Program-made: the position numbers and the translations under genes
Notes under the pieces: model-generated
Databases searched by the model: none
Seen by the model: only the letters and a program-made list of their open reading frames with translations
What the model was told of the DNA's origin: nothing
DNA from: Bradyrhizobium guangxiense
GTDB taxonomy: Bacteria; Pseudomonadota; Alphaproteobacteria; Rhizobiales; Xanthobacteraceae
Length of the DNA stretch: 64,000 nucleotides
NCBI RefSeq assembly: GCF_004114915.1
Contig: NZ_CP022219.1
Location: 4,184,501-4,248,500 of the forward strand
Direction of reading: 5' to 3'
Shown: piece after piece, positions 49,924 to 59,137 of the stretch
How the letters are laid out: every line of letters begins with the position of its first letter
Position numbering within the stretch: the first letter of the stretch is position 1

Positions 49924-51342
49924 ATGGCAGTCGCGTTTGACGAAATGAACATTCCCGGCGGGGACCTTCGCCCCGCCTATCAGGAGCTGGCGCGCTGGCT
50001 CAAGGAGACGCCTCCCGAGGCGCTCGAATATCGCCGCCAGGAGGCCGAGCTCCTGTTCCGCCGGATCGGCATCACCTTCGCGGTCTACGGCGATTCGGAG
50101 TCCACCGAGCGCCTGATCCCCTTCGACGTCATCCCCCGGATCATGTCCGGCAAGGAATGGGCGCTGCTGGAAAAGGGCCTGAAGCAGCGCGTGCGCGCGC
50201 TCAACATGTTCCTGCGCGACATCTATCACGGCCGCGACATCCTCCGCGCCGAGGTCGTGCCTGACGATTTGATCTTCCAGAATCCGGTGTTCCGGCCCGA
50301 GATGAACGGCCAGCAGGTGCCGCACGACGTCTACGTGCACATCGCCGGCATCGACATCGTCCGGGTCGACGCCGAGGACTTCATCGTGCTGGAGGACAAC
50401 GCCCGCACGCCGTCCGGCGTGTCCTACATGCTGGAAAACCGCGAGATCATGATGCGGCTGTTTCCGGATCTGTTCGCCCGCCACAGGGTGGCGCCGGTCG
50501 AGCGCTATCCGGACGAGCTGCTCTCCGCGCTCCGCTCGGTCGCGCCGCACAGCGCCTCGGGCGAGCCGACGGTGGCTCTGCTCACCCCCGGCGTCTACAA
50601 TTCGGCCTATTACGAGCACTCCTTCCTCGCCGACAAGCTCGGCATCGAGCTGGTCGAGGGCCGCGACCTCGTGGTCAAGAACAACGAAGTGTTCATGCGG
50701 ACGACGGAAGGGCTGAAGCGGGTCGATGTGATCTATCGCCGGGTCGACGACGACTTCCTCGATCCCCTCACCTTCCGTCCCGATTCCGTGCTCGGCGTGC
50801 CCGGGCTGATGTCGGCCTATGCGGCCGGCAACATCACGCTCGCCAACGCCGTCGGCACCGGCATCGCCGACGACAAGGCGATCTACTCCTACATGCCCGA
50901 CATCGTGAAATTCTATCTCGGCGAAGAGCCGATCCTGAAGAACGTGCCGACCTGGCGCTGCCGCGAGCCGAAGGATCTCGCCTATGTGCTGGACAATCTG
51001 AGCGAGCTCGTGGTCAAGGAAGTCCATGGCTCCGGCGGCTACGGCATGCTGATCGGTCCCGCCGCGACGAAAGCCACGATCGAAGCCTTCCGCGAGAAGC
51101 TCAAGCGCGAGCCGGAAGGTTTCATCGCCCAGCCGACGCTGGCGCTCTCGACCTGCCCGACCTGCACCGCCTCGGGCCTTGCGCCCCGCCATGTCGACCT
51201 GCGGCCCTTCGTGCTCACCGGCAGCAAGAGCACGACCATCGTGCCCGGCGGGCTGACGCGCGTCGCGCTGAAGGAAGGCTCCCTGGTGGTGAATTCGAGC
51301 CAGGGCGGGGGCACCAAAGACACCTGGATCCTGGACGAGTAG
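49924..51342 (+). CDS. Circularly permuted ATP-grasp protein (CP_ATPgrasp/DUF404-407)
   Basis: The 472-residue protein has FRRIGITFAVYGDSESTERLIPFDVIPRI, GRDLVVKNNEVFMRTTEGLKRVDVIYRRVDDDFLDPL and KEVHGSGGYGMLIGP, typical of the permuted ATP-grasp family. ATP-grasp enzymes join carboxylates to amines through an acyl-phosphate, so an amide- or peptide-bond-forming activity is expected. It is the first gene of the cluster with alpha-E, transglutaminase and Anbu proteins; the stop is five bases before the alpha-E start. Substrate unknown. Confidence 0.9.
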   Translation: MAVAFDEMNIPGGDLRPAYQELARWLKETPPEALEYRRQEAELLFRRIGITFAVYGDSESTERLIPFDVIPRIMSGKEWALLEKGLKQRVRALNMFLRDIYHGRDILRAEVVPDDLIFQNPVFRPEMNGQQVPHDVYVHIAGIDIVRVDAEDFIVLEDNARTPSGVSYMLENREIMMRLFPDLFARHRVAPVERYPDELLSALRSVAPHSASGEPTVALLTPGVYNSAYYEHSFLADKLGIELVEGRDLVVKNNEVFMRTTEGLKRVDVIYRRVDDDFLDPLTFRPDSVLGVPGLMSAYAAGNITLANAVGTGIADDKAIYSYMPDIVKFYLGEEPILKNVPTWRCREPKDLAYVLDNLSELVVKEVHGSGGYGMLIGPAATKATIEAFREKLKREPEGFIAQPTLALSTCPTCTASGLAPRHVDLRPFVLTGSKSTTIVPGGLTRVALKEGSLVVNSSQGGGTKDTWILDE

Positions 51343-51347
51343 AGAGA

Positions 51348-52292
51348 ATGCTGTCGCGTACCGCCGAAAACCTCTACTGGCTCGCCCGCTACGTCGAACG
51401 GGCCGAATATCTCGCGCGCACCATCGATGCGACGCTGCGCGTCACCGCGCTTCCCGCAGCCTATGTCGGCAAAACCAATGAATGGGACTCGGCGCTGCTC
51501 ACCGCCGGCGTCGCCGCCAGCTTCTATCAGACCTATGAGGAAGCCAACGAGCACAACGTCGTCGACTACCTCTCCTTCTCCGTGAACAATCCGTCCTCGA
51601 TCAGGAACTGCATCGAGGCGGCGCGGCTGAACTCGCGCTCGGTGCGCACCGCGCTGACCAGCGAGATGTGGGACACCATCAACTCGGCCTGGATCGAGCT
51701 GCAGGAGGTCTGGAGCAAGGGCACCTCGACGCGCGAGGACCTCGCAAAATTCCTGCGCTTCGTGCAGGAGACCTCGCTCCGCTTCGACGGCTCGGCCTAC
51801 CGGACCATGTTGCGCAACGACGCCTACTGGTTCTCACGGCTCCGCCTGCACCTTGAGCGCGCAGACAACACCGCGCGCATTCTCGATGTGAAGTACCATG
51901 TGCTGCTCCCCGAGGAGGAGCATGTCGGCGGCCCCCTCGACTTCTATCAGTGGAGCTCGATCCTGCGCTCGGTGTCGGCGCTGACGGCCTATCACTGGGT
52001 CTATCGCGAGACACTGAAACCGTGGCTGGTTGCGGATCTGCTCATCCTCAACGGCACGCTGCCGCGCTCGCTGGCGAGCTGCTATGACAATCTCGTGCGC
52101 AATCTGGACCAGATCGGCGTCGCCTATGGCCGCCAGGGCCCGGCCCAGCGCCACGCCCGCGGCATCCGCAACCGGCTGGAACACAGCAACATGAACGACA
52201 TTTTCCAGCATGGCGTGCATGAATTCATTCAGGAATTCATCGCGGACAATTCCAGGCTGGGCGAAATCATCACGAAGCAGTATTTGATCTAG
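51348..52292 (+). CDS. Alpha-E domain protein (DUF403)
   Basis: The 314-residue protein is a helical, uncharacterised domain usually found next to the permuted ATP-grasp. The start LSRTAENLYWLARYVERAEYLARTIDATLRVT is diagnostic, as is the later LRLHLERADNTARILDVKYHVLLP. It begins five bases after the ATP-grasp stop, so it is co-translated. Proposed roles are support or substrate binding for the ligase. It contains no signal peptide or membrane segment. Confidence 0.9.
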   Translation: MLSRTAENLYWLARYVERAEYLARTIDATLRVTALPAAYVGKTNEWDSALLTAGVAASFYQTYEEANEHNVVDYLSFSVNNPSSIRNCIEAARLNSRSVRTALTSEMWDTINSAWIELQEVWSKGTSTREDLAKFLRFVQETSLRFDGSAYRTMLRNDAYWFSRLRLHLERADNTARILDVKYHVLLPEEEHVGGPLDFYQWSSILRSVSALTAYHWVYRETLKPWLVADLLILNGTLPRSLASCYDNLVRNLDQIGVAYGRQGPAQRHARGIRNRLEHSNMNDIFQHGVHEFIQEFIADNSRLGEIITKQYLI

Positions 52293-52316
52293 TCAGAACC
52301 GAAACTCTCACCCTTC

Positions 52317-52396
52317 GTCATTCCGGGGCGATGCGAAGCATCGAAGCCGGGATCTCGAGATTCCGGGTCTGGTCCTTCGGACCATCCCGGAATGAC
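52317..52396. repeat. GTCATTCCGGGGC palindromic element, copy F
   Basis: It lies between the alpha-E and transglutaminase genes, again inside a presumed operon. The arms begin GTCATTCCGGGG and end CCGGAATGAC with inner TCTCGAGA. Confidence 0.82.
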
Positions 52397-52411
52397 CGAT
52401 CCAGAAACACC

Positions 52412-53260
52412 ATGCGCCTGCGAATCCGCCACACCACGACCTATCGCTACGAGCCGCCGGCCACGAGCGTGATCCAGATCCTGCGCATCACGCCCGGCAG
52501 CCATGACGGGCAATATGTGGCGGAGTGGCAGATCGACGTCTCGACCGACACCAAGCTCGACACTCATGAAGACGCGTTCGGCAACGTCACCCATGTGCTG
52601 TCCTGCGGACCCGTCGGCGACATCCAGATCACCGCCGAAGGGCTGATCGAGACCCACGACACCGGCGGCGTGCTGCGCGGCACCGACGAACGGTTTCCGG
52701 CGGGCATGTTCCTGCGCTCGACCGACCTCACCTCCGTCAATCCGGCGATGCTGGCGGTTGCGCGCCAGTTGCGCAGCGAAGCCGAAAGCGACACGCTCGG
52801 CTTCCTGCATACACTGATGACTGAGATTGCCGATCACATGACGTTCGACGAGGACCCGACCACCAGCGGCACCTCGGCGGCGGAGGCGTTCACGCTCAAG
52901 CGCGGCGTCTGCCAGGACTATGCGCATATCTTCATTGCCTGCGCCCGGGCCGGCGGCGTGCCGGCGCGGTTCGTCTCCGGCCATTTCCTGCGTTCGGACG
53001 GTCTGCTGCATCAGGAGGCCGGGCACGCCTGGGCAGAAGCCTTCGTGCCTGATCTCGGCTGGGTCGGCTTCGATCCCGCCAACAGCATCTGCGCCACCGA
53101 CGCTCATGTCCGCGTCGCGATCGGGCTCGACTATCTCGGTGCGGCCCCGGTGCGCGGCACCCGCTATGGCGGCGGCGCGGAGACGCTGGACGTGACCGTG
53201 AAGGTCGAGCAGGCCGGCCGCGGCGGGCCTTCGCAATCGCAATCCCAGCGGCAGGGCTAG
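52412..53260 (+). CDS. Transglutaminase-like protein
   Basis: The 282-residue protein has the papain-like transglutaminase core: the nucleophile Cys in LKRGVCQDYAHIFIACARAGGVPARFVSG, then the catalytic His in GHAWAEAFVPDLGWVGFDP and an Asp in that same stretch. The N-terminal beta domain starts LRIRHTTTYRYEPPATSVIQIL. ATG 52412 is used. In this genomic association it is predicted to hydrolyse or rearrange peptide bonds made by the ATP-grasp partner. No signal peptide is visible. Confidence 0.9.
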   Translation: MRLRIRHTTTYRYEPPATSVIQILRITPGSHDGQYVAEWQIDVSTDTKLDTHEDAFGNVTHVLSCGPVGDIQITAEGLIETHDTGGVLRGTDERFPAGMFLRSTDLTSVNPAMLAVARQLRSEAESDTLGFLHTLMTEIADHMTFDEDPTTSGTSAAEAFTLKRGVCQDYAHIFIACARAGGVPARFVSGHFLRSDGLLHQEAGHAWAEAFVPDLGWVGFDPANSICATDAHVRVAIGLDYLGAAPVRGTRYGGGAETLDVTVKVEQAGRGGPSQSQSQRQG

Positions 53261-53330
53261 CCGCGGCCGTCCGGGCACGTGGGTCGTGCTACACTTGCGG
53301 GGATCAGACCTGCCCCCCGCGAGGTACCCC

Positions 53331-53738
53331 ATGGCAACCGTGAAGCTGCTTTCGGACGATGAACTCTCTCCTGAAGCGCGCGCTGTCTTCGACGACATCC
53401 GCAAGGTGCGGAAATCGGACTTCGTCAACAATTTCTGGCGGGCGCTGGCGCATGATCCGAAGACGCTGCGGCGGACCTGGGAGAGCATCAAAGAGGTGAT
53501 GGCTCCGGGCGCGCTCGATCCCAAGGTCAAGGAAATGCTCTATGTCGCAGTGTCGATCGCGCATGGCTGCAGCTACTGCATCCACTCCCACACCGCCGCG
53601 GCGCGGGCCAAAGGCATGACCGAGGCCGAATATGGCGAGCTGCTCGCCATCGTCGGCATGGCCGCAGAGACCAACCGGCTGGTCACGGCCCTCGGCGTGC
53701 CGGTCGACGCGGCGTTTCTGGTCGATGCGGCGGATTGA
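53331..53738 (+). CDS. AhpD-like (carboxymuconolactone decarboxylase) protein
   Basis: The 135-residue protein has the AhpD-type redox pair CSYCIHSH with the proton-relay residues around it, and the helical LYVAVSIAHGCSYCIHSHTAAARAKGM segment. Family members reduce peroxiredoxins or decarboxylate muconolactones. ATG 53331 after GAGGTACCCC is used. It lies between the transglutaminase and the Anbu gene, so it may act in the same system or be a passenger. Confidence 0.87.
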   Translation: MATVKLLSDDELSPEARAVFDDIRKVRKSDFVNNFWRALAHDPKTLRRTWESIKEVMAPGALDPKVKEMLYVAVSIAHGCSYCIHSHTAAARAKGMTEAEYGELLAIVGMAAETNRLVTALGVPVDAAFLVDAAD

Positions 53739-53765
53739 GGTCGGTCTCGGTCGCAGAGCTGGCCT

Positions 53766-53805
53766 GTCATTCCGGAACGCGAGGAAGTCGCGAGCCCGGA
53801 GTGAC
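53766..53805. repeat. GTCATTCCGG palindromic element, copy G (short)
   Basis: A 40-base short form: GTCATTCCGGAACGCGAGG, then CGCGAGCCCGGAGTGAC, upstream of the Anbu gene. The 5' part differs from the consensus (GGAACG for GGGGCG). Confidence 0.65.
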
Positions 53806-53878
53806 AACCGGGAATCGGGGTTGGACCGGCCCTTGAAATTGGCTAGTAATTCCGCGCAAACGCGTTCGGGGACTGGAA

Positions 53879-54637
53879 ATGACCTATTGCTGCGGAATCC
53901 TGGTTCGGGACGGTCTGGTGATGATCGCCGACACCCGCACCAATGCCGGGCTCGACAACGTCTCGACCTTCCGCAAGCTGCACATCTTCTCCAAGCCCGG
54001 CGAGCGCATCATGGCGATCGCCAGCGCGGGCAACCTCGCCATCAGCCAGTCGGTGCTCTCCACCTTGACCGAAGGCCTGGAGGACCCCAACACGGGCGAG
54101 GTCGAGACGCTGATGAACGCGCCGACCATGTTCCAGGCCGCCCAGCGCATCGGCCGGGCCATCCGCGCCGTGCATGCCACCGAAGGCCCTGCCTTGAAGT
54201 CCGAGGACGTCTCCTTCGACGTCTCCTTCCTGTTCGGCGGGCAGATCAAGGGCGCGCGCATGCGCCTGTTCATGGTCTACACCGCCGGCAATTTCATCGA
54301 GTGCACCACCGACACGCCTTACTTGCAGATCGGCGAACACAAATACGGCAAGCCGGTGCTCGACCGCGCCATGCACTACGACGTTGAGCTCTACGAGGCG
54401 CTGAAGACCGGCCTGATCTCGATGGATTCGACCATGCGCTCCAACCTCGGCGTCGGCCTGCCGATCGACGTGCTGGTGGTGCGCACCGATGCCTGCGAAG
54501 CCGATCTCAACCACCGCATCGAAGCCGGCGAGCCCTATTTCCACGACCTGCGCTCGCGCTGGTCGGCGGCGCTGCGCGCGGCGCATCAGAACATTCCGCG
54601 GCCGCCCTACAAGAACGAAAAAGAACCCAAAACCTGA
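53879..54637 (+). CDS. Anbu, proteasome-like peptidase (ancestral beta subunit)
   Basis: The 252-residue protein belongs to the Ntn-hydrolase proteasome family as the bacterial Anbu type. After Met removal Thr2 ([24 protein letters not shown]) would be the N-terminal nucleophile. The Asp17-like, Lys33-like positions are in ADTRTNAG and [11 protein letters not shown], and [14 protein letters not shown] supports the fold. Oligomeric Anbu rings have been seen by structure work, but the substrate is unknown. It follows the ATP-grasp, alpha-E and transglutaminase genes, the known gene neighbourhood of Anbu. Confidence 0.9.
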   Translation: MTYCCGILVRDGLVMIADTRTNAGLDNVSTFRKLHIFSKPGERIMAIASAGNLAISQSVLSTLTEGLEDPNTGEVETLMNAPTMFQAAQRIGRAIRAVHATEGPALKSEDVSFDVSFLFGGQIKGARMRLFMVYTAGNFIECTTDTPYLQIGEHKYGKPVLDRAMHYDVELYEALKTGLISMDSTMRSNLGVGLPIDVLVVRTDACEADLNHRIEAGEPYFHDLRSRWSAALRAAHQNIPRPPYKNEKEPKT

Positions 54638-54663
54638 CAGCTCAAGAGAAAAGGCAGGAAACA

Positions 54664-55422
54664 ATGAGTGAAGCAAAGAAGATCGCCCTGGTGACGGGCG
54701 CCGGCACCGGCGTCGGGCGCGCGGCGTCGCTGGCGCTGATGAACACCGGCTTCACCGTGGTGCTCGCAGGGCGCCGCCTCGACATGCTCGAGGAGACCGC
54801 AAAGCTCGGCCCCGCCGGAAAGAGCCTCTGCGTCACCGCCGACATGACCAAGCCGGACCAGATCGCCGCGTTGTTCGACAAGGTGAAGACCACCTATGGC
54901 CGCCTCGACGTGCTCTTCAACAACGCCGGCATGGGCGCTCCGGCCGTGAACTTCGAGGACCTCAGCCTCGAGCAGTGGCAGGCGGTGGTGAACACCAACC
55001 TCACCGGCCCGTTCCTGTGCACCCAGCACGCCTTCCGCATCATGAAGGACCAGACCCCGCGCGGCGGCCGCATCATCAACAACGGCTCGATCTCGGCGCA
55101 TGCGCCGCGACCGTTCTCGGCGGCCTACACCTCGACCAAGCACGCCATCACGGGCCTCACCAAGGCGAGTAACCTCGACGGCCGCATGTATGACATCGCG
55201 GTCGGCCAGGTCGACATCGGCAATGCCGCCACCCCGATGACCGATCGCATGGTCAACGGCCCCGGCGTACTGCAGCCCGACGGCACCACCAAGCACGAGC
55301 CGCGCATGGACGCCAAGGCGGTCGGCGATGCCGTGGCCTACATGGCCGGCCTGCCGCTCGACGCCAACGTGCTGACCATGACGGTGATGGCGACGAAGAT
55401 GCCGTTCGTTGGACGGGGCTGA
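54664..55422 (+). CDS. Short-chain dehydrogenase/reductase
   Basis: The 252-residue SDR has the dinucleotide motif [16 protein letters not shown] (TGxxxGxG), the NNAG segment LFNNAGMG, and the catalytic Ser-Tyr-Lys in [26 protein letters not shown] 54664 follows AAAGGCAGG. Cofactor preference is unclear, since the residue after the second strand is Arg (AGRRLDM), hinting at NADP(H). It is 26 bases after the Anbu gene, perhaps in the same transcript. Confidence 0.92.
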   Translation: MSEAKKIALVTGAGTGVGRAASLALMNTGFTVVLAGRRLDMLEETAKLGPAGKSLCVTADMTKPDQIAALFDKVKTTYGRLDVLFNNAGMGAPAVNFEDLSLEQWQAVVNTNLTGPFLCTQHAFRIMKDQTPRGGRIINNGSISAHAPRPFSAAYTSTKHAITGLTKASNLDGRMYDIAVGQVDIGNAATPMTDRMVNGPGVLQPDGTTKHEPRMDAKAVGDAVAYMAGLPLDANVLTMTVMATKMPFVGRG

Positions 55423-55426
55423 ACCA

Positions 55427-55456
55427 AAACTGCGAAAACAACCCCATGCACAGTAG
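55427..55456. repeat. 30-base dispersed repeat, copy 2
   Basis: The 30 bases starting AAACTGCG and ending CACAGTAG match 13704-13733 exactly, 41.7 kb away. Both copies start within 32 bases of a stop codon of a plus-strand gene. Confidence 0.8.
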
Positions 55457-55579
55457 GGATCCCATTGATCCCTCTGTGCTTTGTCTGCGACTTTCGGGAC
55501 ATCCCAGGTCCCCGGCATCATGCCCCGGACGCTGCGCGGCATGAAATGACGCGCTGCAGAGCCGGGGCCCAAACCTCCC

Positions 55580-56818
55580 CTACTCCAAGCTTTCCACCTT
55601 GCGCAGGCTGGGAAACAGCTTCATCCAGAGCAGCGCCACTGCGACGGTGGCGACGCCGCCGAGCACGGCGGCGGGCATGGCACCGAGTAGCGCGGCTGCG
55701 ACCCCGCTCTCGAACTGGCCGAGCTGGTTCGAGGCGTTGATGAAGAGGAAGTTCACCGCGCCGACGCGGCCGCGCATCTCGTCGGGCGTGGAGAGTTGCA
55801 CCAGCGAGAAGCGGATCACGACGCTGATCGTGTCGGCCGCGCCCAAAACGGCGAGCGACAGCACCGACAGCCACATCCAGGACGACAGCGCGAACACGAT
55901 GGTGGCGAGGCCGAACACGATCACGGCCTGGAACATGCGCAGGCCCACATGCCTGGAGATGGCGTGACGCGCCAGCACCATGGTCATCAACAACGCGCCG
56001 ACCGCGGGCGCAGCGCGCAGCACGCCAAGCCCGACCGGGCCGGTCTGCAGGATGTCGCGGGCATAGATCGGCAGCAAAGCCGTGACGCCGCCGAACAGCA
56101 CGGCGAACAGGTCGAGCGAGATGGTGCCGAGGATCGCCGGATTGCTGCGGATGAAGCGGACCCCGGCGAAGACATTGTCCGAGTCCGTTCCGTCCTTCGC
56201 GATCGCCTGCGGGCGCGGCCGGATGAAGCCGGTCAGGATCATCCCGAGAATCCAGAACAGCACCATCACGGCATAGGCAAGGTGCGGAGCGACCGCATAG
56301 GCGAAGCCGCCGAGCGCAGGCCCCGTGATGGTCGCGACCTGCGCCGCGCCGCTGGAGACGGCGGTGGCACGCTGCAGCGATCCCTGCGGCGCGATCAGCG
56401 GCAGCAGCGCCGCGGTGGTCGGGCTCTCGAAGGCGCCGGCAATGCCGAGCATGAAGGTCGCGATGAAGATCTGAACCTCGCCGACCGCGCCGAGATAGGT
56501 GATGATGGCGAGATAAAGCGCGGTTGCCGCTTCCACGAGCTGGCAGAGCTGGACCACGCGCTTGCGCTCGAAGCGGTCGGCGGCGTGGCCGGCGACGAAC
56601 ACCAGAAGCGCGGTGGGCAGGAACTGCACCAGGCCGACCATGCCGAGATCGAAGGCCGACCCGGTCAGATCGTAGATCTGCCAGCCGATCGCGACCGCCG
56701 CGATCTGGCTGGAAAAGCGCGACAGGCTGCGCGAGAGCAGGAAGAACAGAAAGGCGCGGTGGGCAAGAAGCGCGCCGGCGCTGACCGGCGGGGTTGCGGA
56801 TCTAGGCTGCTCTGGCAT
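55580..56818 (-). CDS. MFS exporter, EntS-like
   Basis: The 412-residue protein has about 12 membrane helices, with FVAGHAADRFERKRVVQLCQLVEA in the loop-2-3 region and MVGLVQFLPTALLV before it. The pattern fits the enterobactin exporter (EntS) branch. ATG 56818 follows GAAGAGG. It may export a siderophore or a small metabolite; no biosynthetic genes are visible nearby. It diverges from the nucleoside transporter gene. Confidence 0.85.
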   Translation of the reverse strand: MPEQPRSATPPVSAGALLAHRAFLFFLLSRSLSRFSSQIAAVAIGWQIYDLTGSAFDLGMVGLVQFLPTALLVFVAGHAADRFERKRVVQLCQLVEAATALYLAIITYLGAVGEVQIFIATFMLGIAGAFESPTTAALLPLIAPQGSLQRATAVSSGAAQVATITGPALGGFAYAVAPHLAYAVMVLFWILGMILTGFIRPRPQAIAKDGTDSDNVFAGVRFIRSNPAILGTISLDLFAVLFGGVTALLPIYARDILQTGPVGLGVLRAAPAVGALLMTMVLARHAISRHVGLRMFQAVIVFGLATIVFALSSWMWLSVLSLAVLGAADTISVVIRFSLVQLSTPDEMRGRVGAVNFLFINASNQLGQFESGVAAALLGAMPAAVLGGVATVAVALLWMKLFPSLRKVESLE

Positions 56819-56978
56819 CGCCTCTTCGGTCACCTCGGACTGTCCGGCCCTTGATTTGATGGGTCTTCCCGCGTGGCTGAGACGGGTCCGCTTGTCAACA
56901 ACAGGACACGTCCGTGGTCTGTCGGCATTGCCTTTGCAGCGCAGGCACGGCCATAATCGTTGAGGGTTTGGGGGCATC

Positions 56979-58229
56979 ATGCTGCGCTTGCAATCGGCAC
57001 TCGGCATTTTCGCATTGCTGTTGATCGCCTTCGCGCTGGCTGAGGATCGGCGCGCCGTGTCGCTGCGACGGGCGGCGATCGGCCTCGTCGTCACGTTCGT
57101 CACCGCGATCGTGCTGCTGAAGCTGCCGGTCGTCGCGCATGCCTTCGGCGCCATCAACGATGCGGTCGGCGCGATCTCCGCGGCCTCGCGCGCCGGCTCC
57201 GCCTTCGTGTTCGGCTATGTCGGCGGCGGCACCCTGCCCTTCGACGTCAAAGTGCCCGGCGCCGATTTCATCCTGGCGTTCCAGGCGCTGCCGATCGTGC
57301 TGGTCATGAGCGTGCTGACGACGCTGCTGTTCCACTGGCGCGTGCTGCCGCCGATCGTGCGCGGCATGGCCTGGCTGCTGGAGCGCACGCTCGGCGTCGG
57401 CGGCGCGGGCGGCCTATCGACCGCCGCCAACATCTTCCTCGGCATGGTCGAGGCACCGCTGTTCGTGCGCCCCTATCTTTCGCAGATGTCCCGCAGCGAA
57501 TTGTTTCTGGTGATGACGGGCGGCATGGCCGGCATCGCCGGCACGGTGCTGGTGCTCTATGCGACGCTCCTTGCTCCTCTTATTCCTGATGCGGCCGCGC
57601 ATTTCGTCATCGCCTCCGTGCTGGGGGCGCCGGCGGCGATCCTCGTCAGCCTGATCATGGTGCCTGAAATCTCCGACAAGCGCACCGGCGGCTCGCTGGA
57701 AGACCCCGAGATGGAGGTGTCAGGCACGATGGATGCGATCGTGAAAGGCACCAGCGCGGGAATCGAGCTGCTGATCAACATCGTCGCCATGCTGCTGGTG
57801 CTGGTGGCGCTGGTCTATCTCGTCAATGCCATCCTCGGCCTCTTGCCACATCTCGGCGGCGCCGCGATCTCCTTGCAGCGTCTGCTCGGCCTCGTGATGG
57901 CGCCGGTGTGCTGGCTGATGGGACTGCCATGGGACCAGGCCGTCACCGCGGGCAGCCTGATGGGCACCAAGACCGTGCTCAACGAATTGATCGCCTATGT
58001 CGAGTTCTCGAAGCTGCCGGCCGATGCGCTCGATCCGCGCTCGCGCCTGATCATGCTCTATGCGATGTGCGGCTTCGCCAATTTCGCCAGCCTCGGCATC
58101 ATGATCGGCGGCTTGGGGGTGATGGCGCCGGAGCGGCGCGAGGAGATCAATACGCTCGGGCTGAAATCGATCGTGTCGGGGACGCTGACGACATGCTTGA
58201 TGGGCGCGGTGGTGGGGATGTTGGCGTAA
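56979..58229 (+). CDS. Concentrative nucleoside transporter (NupC/CNT family)
   Basis: The 416-residue protein has about ten membrane segments and CNT motifs: GFGYVGGGTLPF-like (FVFGYVGGG), FLGMVEAPLFVRPYL, and ETANLASLG-like AMCGFANFASLGIMIGGLGVMAPERREEI at the end. It imports nucleosides using a proton or sodium gradient. ATG 56979 opens after GAGGGTTTGGGGGC. It is divergent from the MFS gene; no nucleoside catabolic gene is adjacent apart from gpt 8 kb upstream. Confidence 0.88.
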   Translation: MLRLQSALGIFALLLIAFALAEDRRAVSLRRAAIGLVVTFVTAIVLLKLPVVAHAFGAINDAVGAISAASRAGSAFVFGYVGGGTLPFDVKVPGADFILAFQALPIVLVMSVLTTLLFHWRVLPPIVRGMAWLLERTLGVGGAGGLSTAANIFLGMVEAPLFVRPYLSQMSRSELFLVMTGGMAGIAGTVLVLYATLLAPLIPDAAAHFVIASVLGAPAAILVSLIMVPEISDKRTGGSLEDPEMEVSGTMDAIVKGTSAGIELLINIVAMLLVLVALVYLVNAILGLLPHLGGAAISLQRLLGLVMAPVCWLMGLPWDQAVTAGSLMGTKTVLNELIAYVEFSKLPADALDPRSRLIMLYAMCGFANFASLGIMIGGLGVMAPERREEINTLGLKSIVSGTLTTCLMGAVVGMLA

Positions 58230-58240
58230 TCTCGCCCCTC

Positions 58241-58346
58241 GTCATTCCGGGGCGCGACGAAGGCGCGAGCCCGGAATCCATTTACCCGCGCGTACTGTCG
58301 CCCGATGGATTCCGGGATCGATGCTGCGCATCGCCCCCGGAATGAC
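58241..58346. repeat. GTCATTCCGGGGC palindromic element, copy H
   Basis: Full-length copy between the nucleoside transporter gene and the convergent cupin gene. Inner arms are CCCGGAATCCAT and ATGGATTCCGGG. Confidence 0.85.
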
Positions 58347-58388
58347 GGCGGAGAAATGCACGACAGCTCGGACGGTGGGACGCGCACC

Positions 58389-58916
58389 CTAAGCCTTCAA
58401 CTCCACCGTCTTGAACTCCGCCGGCAGGATCACCTCCAGCAGCTCCACATCATCCGAGTAATCCAGGATCATGTGCTTGATCTTCGGCGGCTGGGTCCAA
58501 GCGCTGCCTTCTTTCATCAGGGTCTCGCCCTGCCCGTCCATGTAGGTCTTCACCCAGCCCTTGAGGACGTAGACCATCTGGAATTCGACGTCGTGGAAGT
58601 GCAGCTTCGACACCTCGGCCGGATCGCAGGGGCCTTGCAGGCGGATCACATGCGCTTGCGCAAGCCCGTGGGTCGCTGCGGCAATGCCGAGGTCGCGATA
58701 TTTGGCATAGGCGCGCAGGCCGTCGGCCTTGAAGTCCTCCTCGCGGTGATGGCTGATCGCGATGCGCTGCCGGGGGCGCGCGGGCTTCTTCGGGGCCGCT
58801 GTGCGCGCCTTCGCCTTCACCGCTTTGCGCGCCGACGATCGCGCCGCGACCTTTGCTCCGCTGCGCTTCTTCACCGCCGTCTTCGTTGCCGGTCTTGATG
58901 CCTTTTGCTTGGCCAT
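58389..58916 (-). CDS. Cupin protein with Lys/Ala-rich histone-H1-like N-terminal tail
   Basis: The 175-residue protein has a 55-residue tail made mostly of Lys, Ala, Arg and Pro (MAKQKASRPATKTAVKKRSG and on), followed by a cupin domain (about residues 60-170) with LHFHDVEFQMVYVLKGWVKTYMDGQG carrying the metal-ligand His-His-Glu pattern. ATG 58916 has GGGAGG upstream. The basic tail resembles histone H1-like and nucleoid proteins and may bind DNA or RNA. The combination is unusual, and its role is unknown. Confidence 0.8.
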   Translation of the reverse strand: MAKQKASRPATKTAVKKRSGAKVAARSSARKAVKAKARTAAPKKPARPRQRIAISHHREEDFKADGLRAYAKYRDLGIAAATHGLAQAHVIRLQGPCDPAEVSKLHFHDVEFQMVYVLKGWVKTYMDGQGETLMKEGSAWTQPPKIKHMILDYSDDVELLEVILPAEFKTVELKA

Positions 58917-59137
58917 TGTCTGCCTCCCTGATCTGAGCCGCGCCCGCCGGACGGGTACAAGCCGAAGGCAGACTATCCAGTCTCGGGCGAGGCAGCAATT
59001 GCGGGGCCCAAGGCCAGCCCCTCGAAGTTCCGATCGAAGTCGTAGCTTGTCCCAGGCTGTCGTGCCGAGCGGCGCGCGTCTCGTATTGGTTCTCACGCTG
59101 ATTTAGTCTCGGCCGCAAGATTTTGGGGGATTGATTC

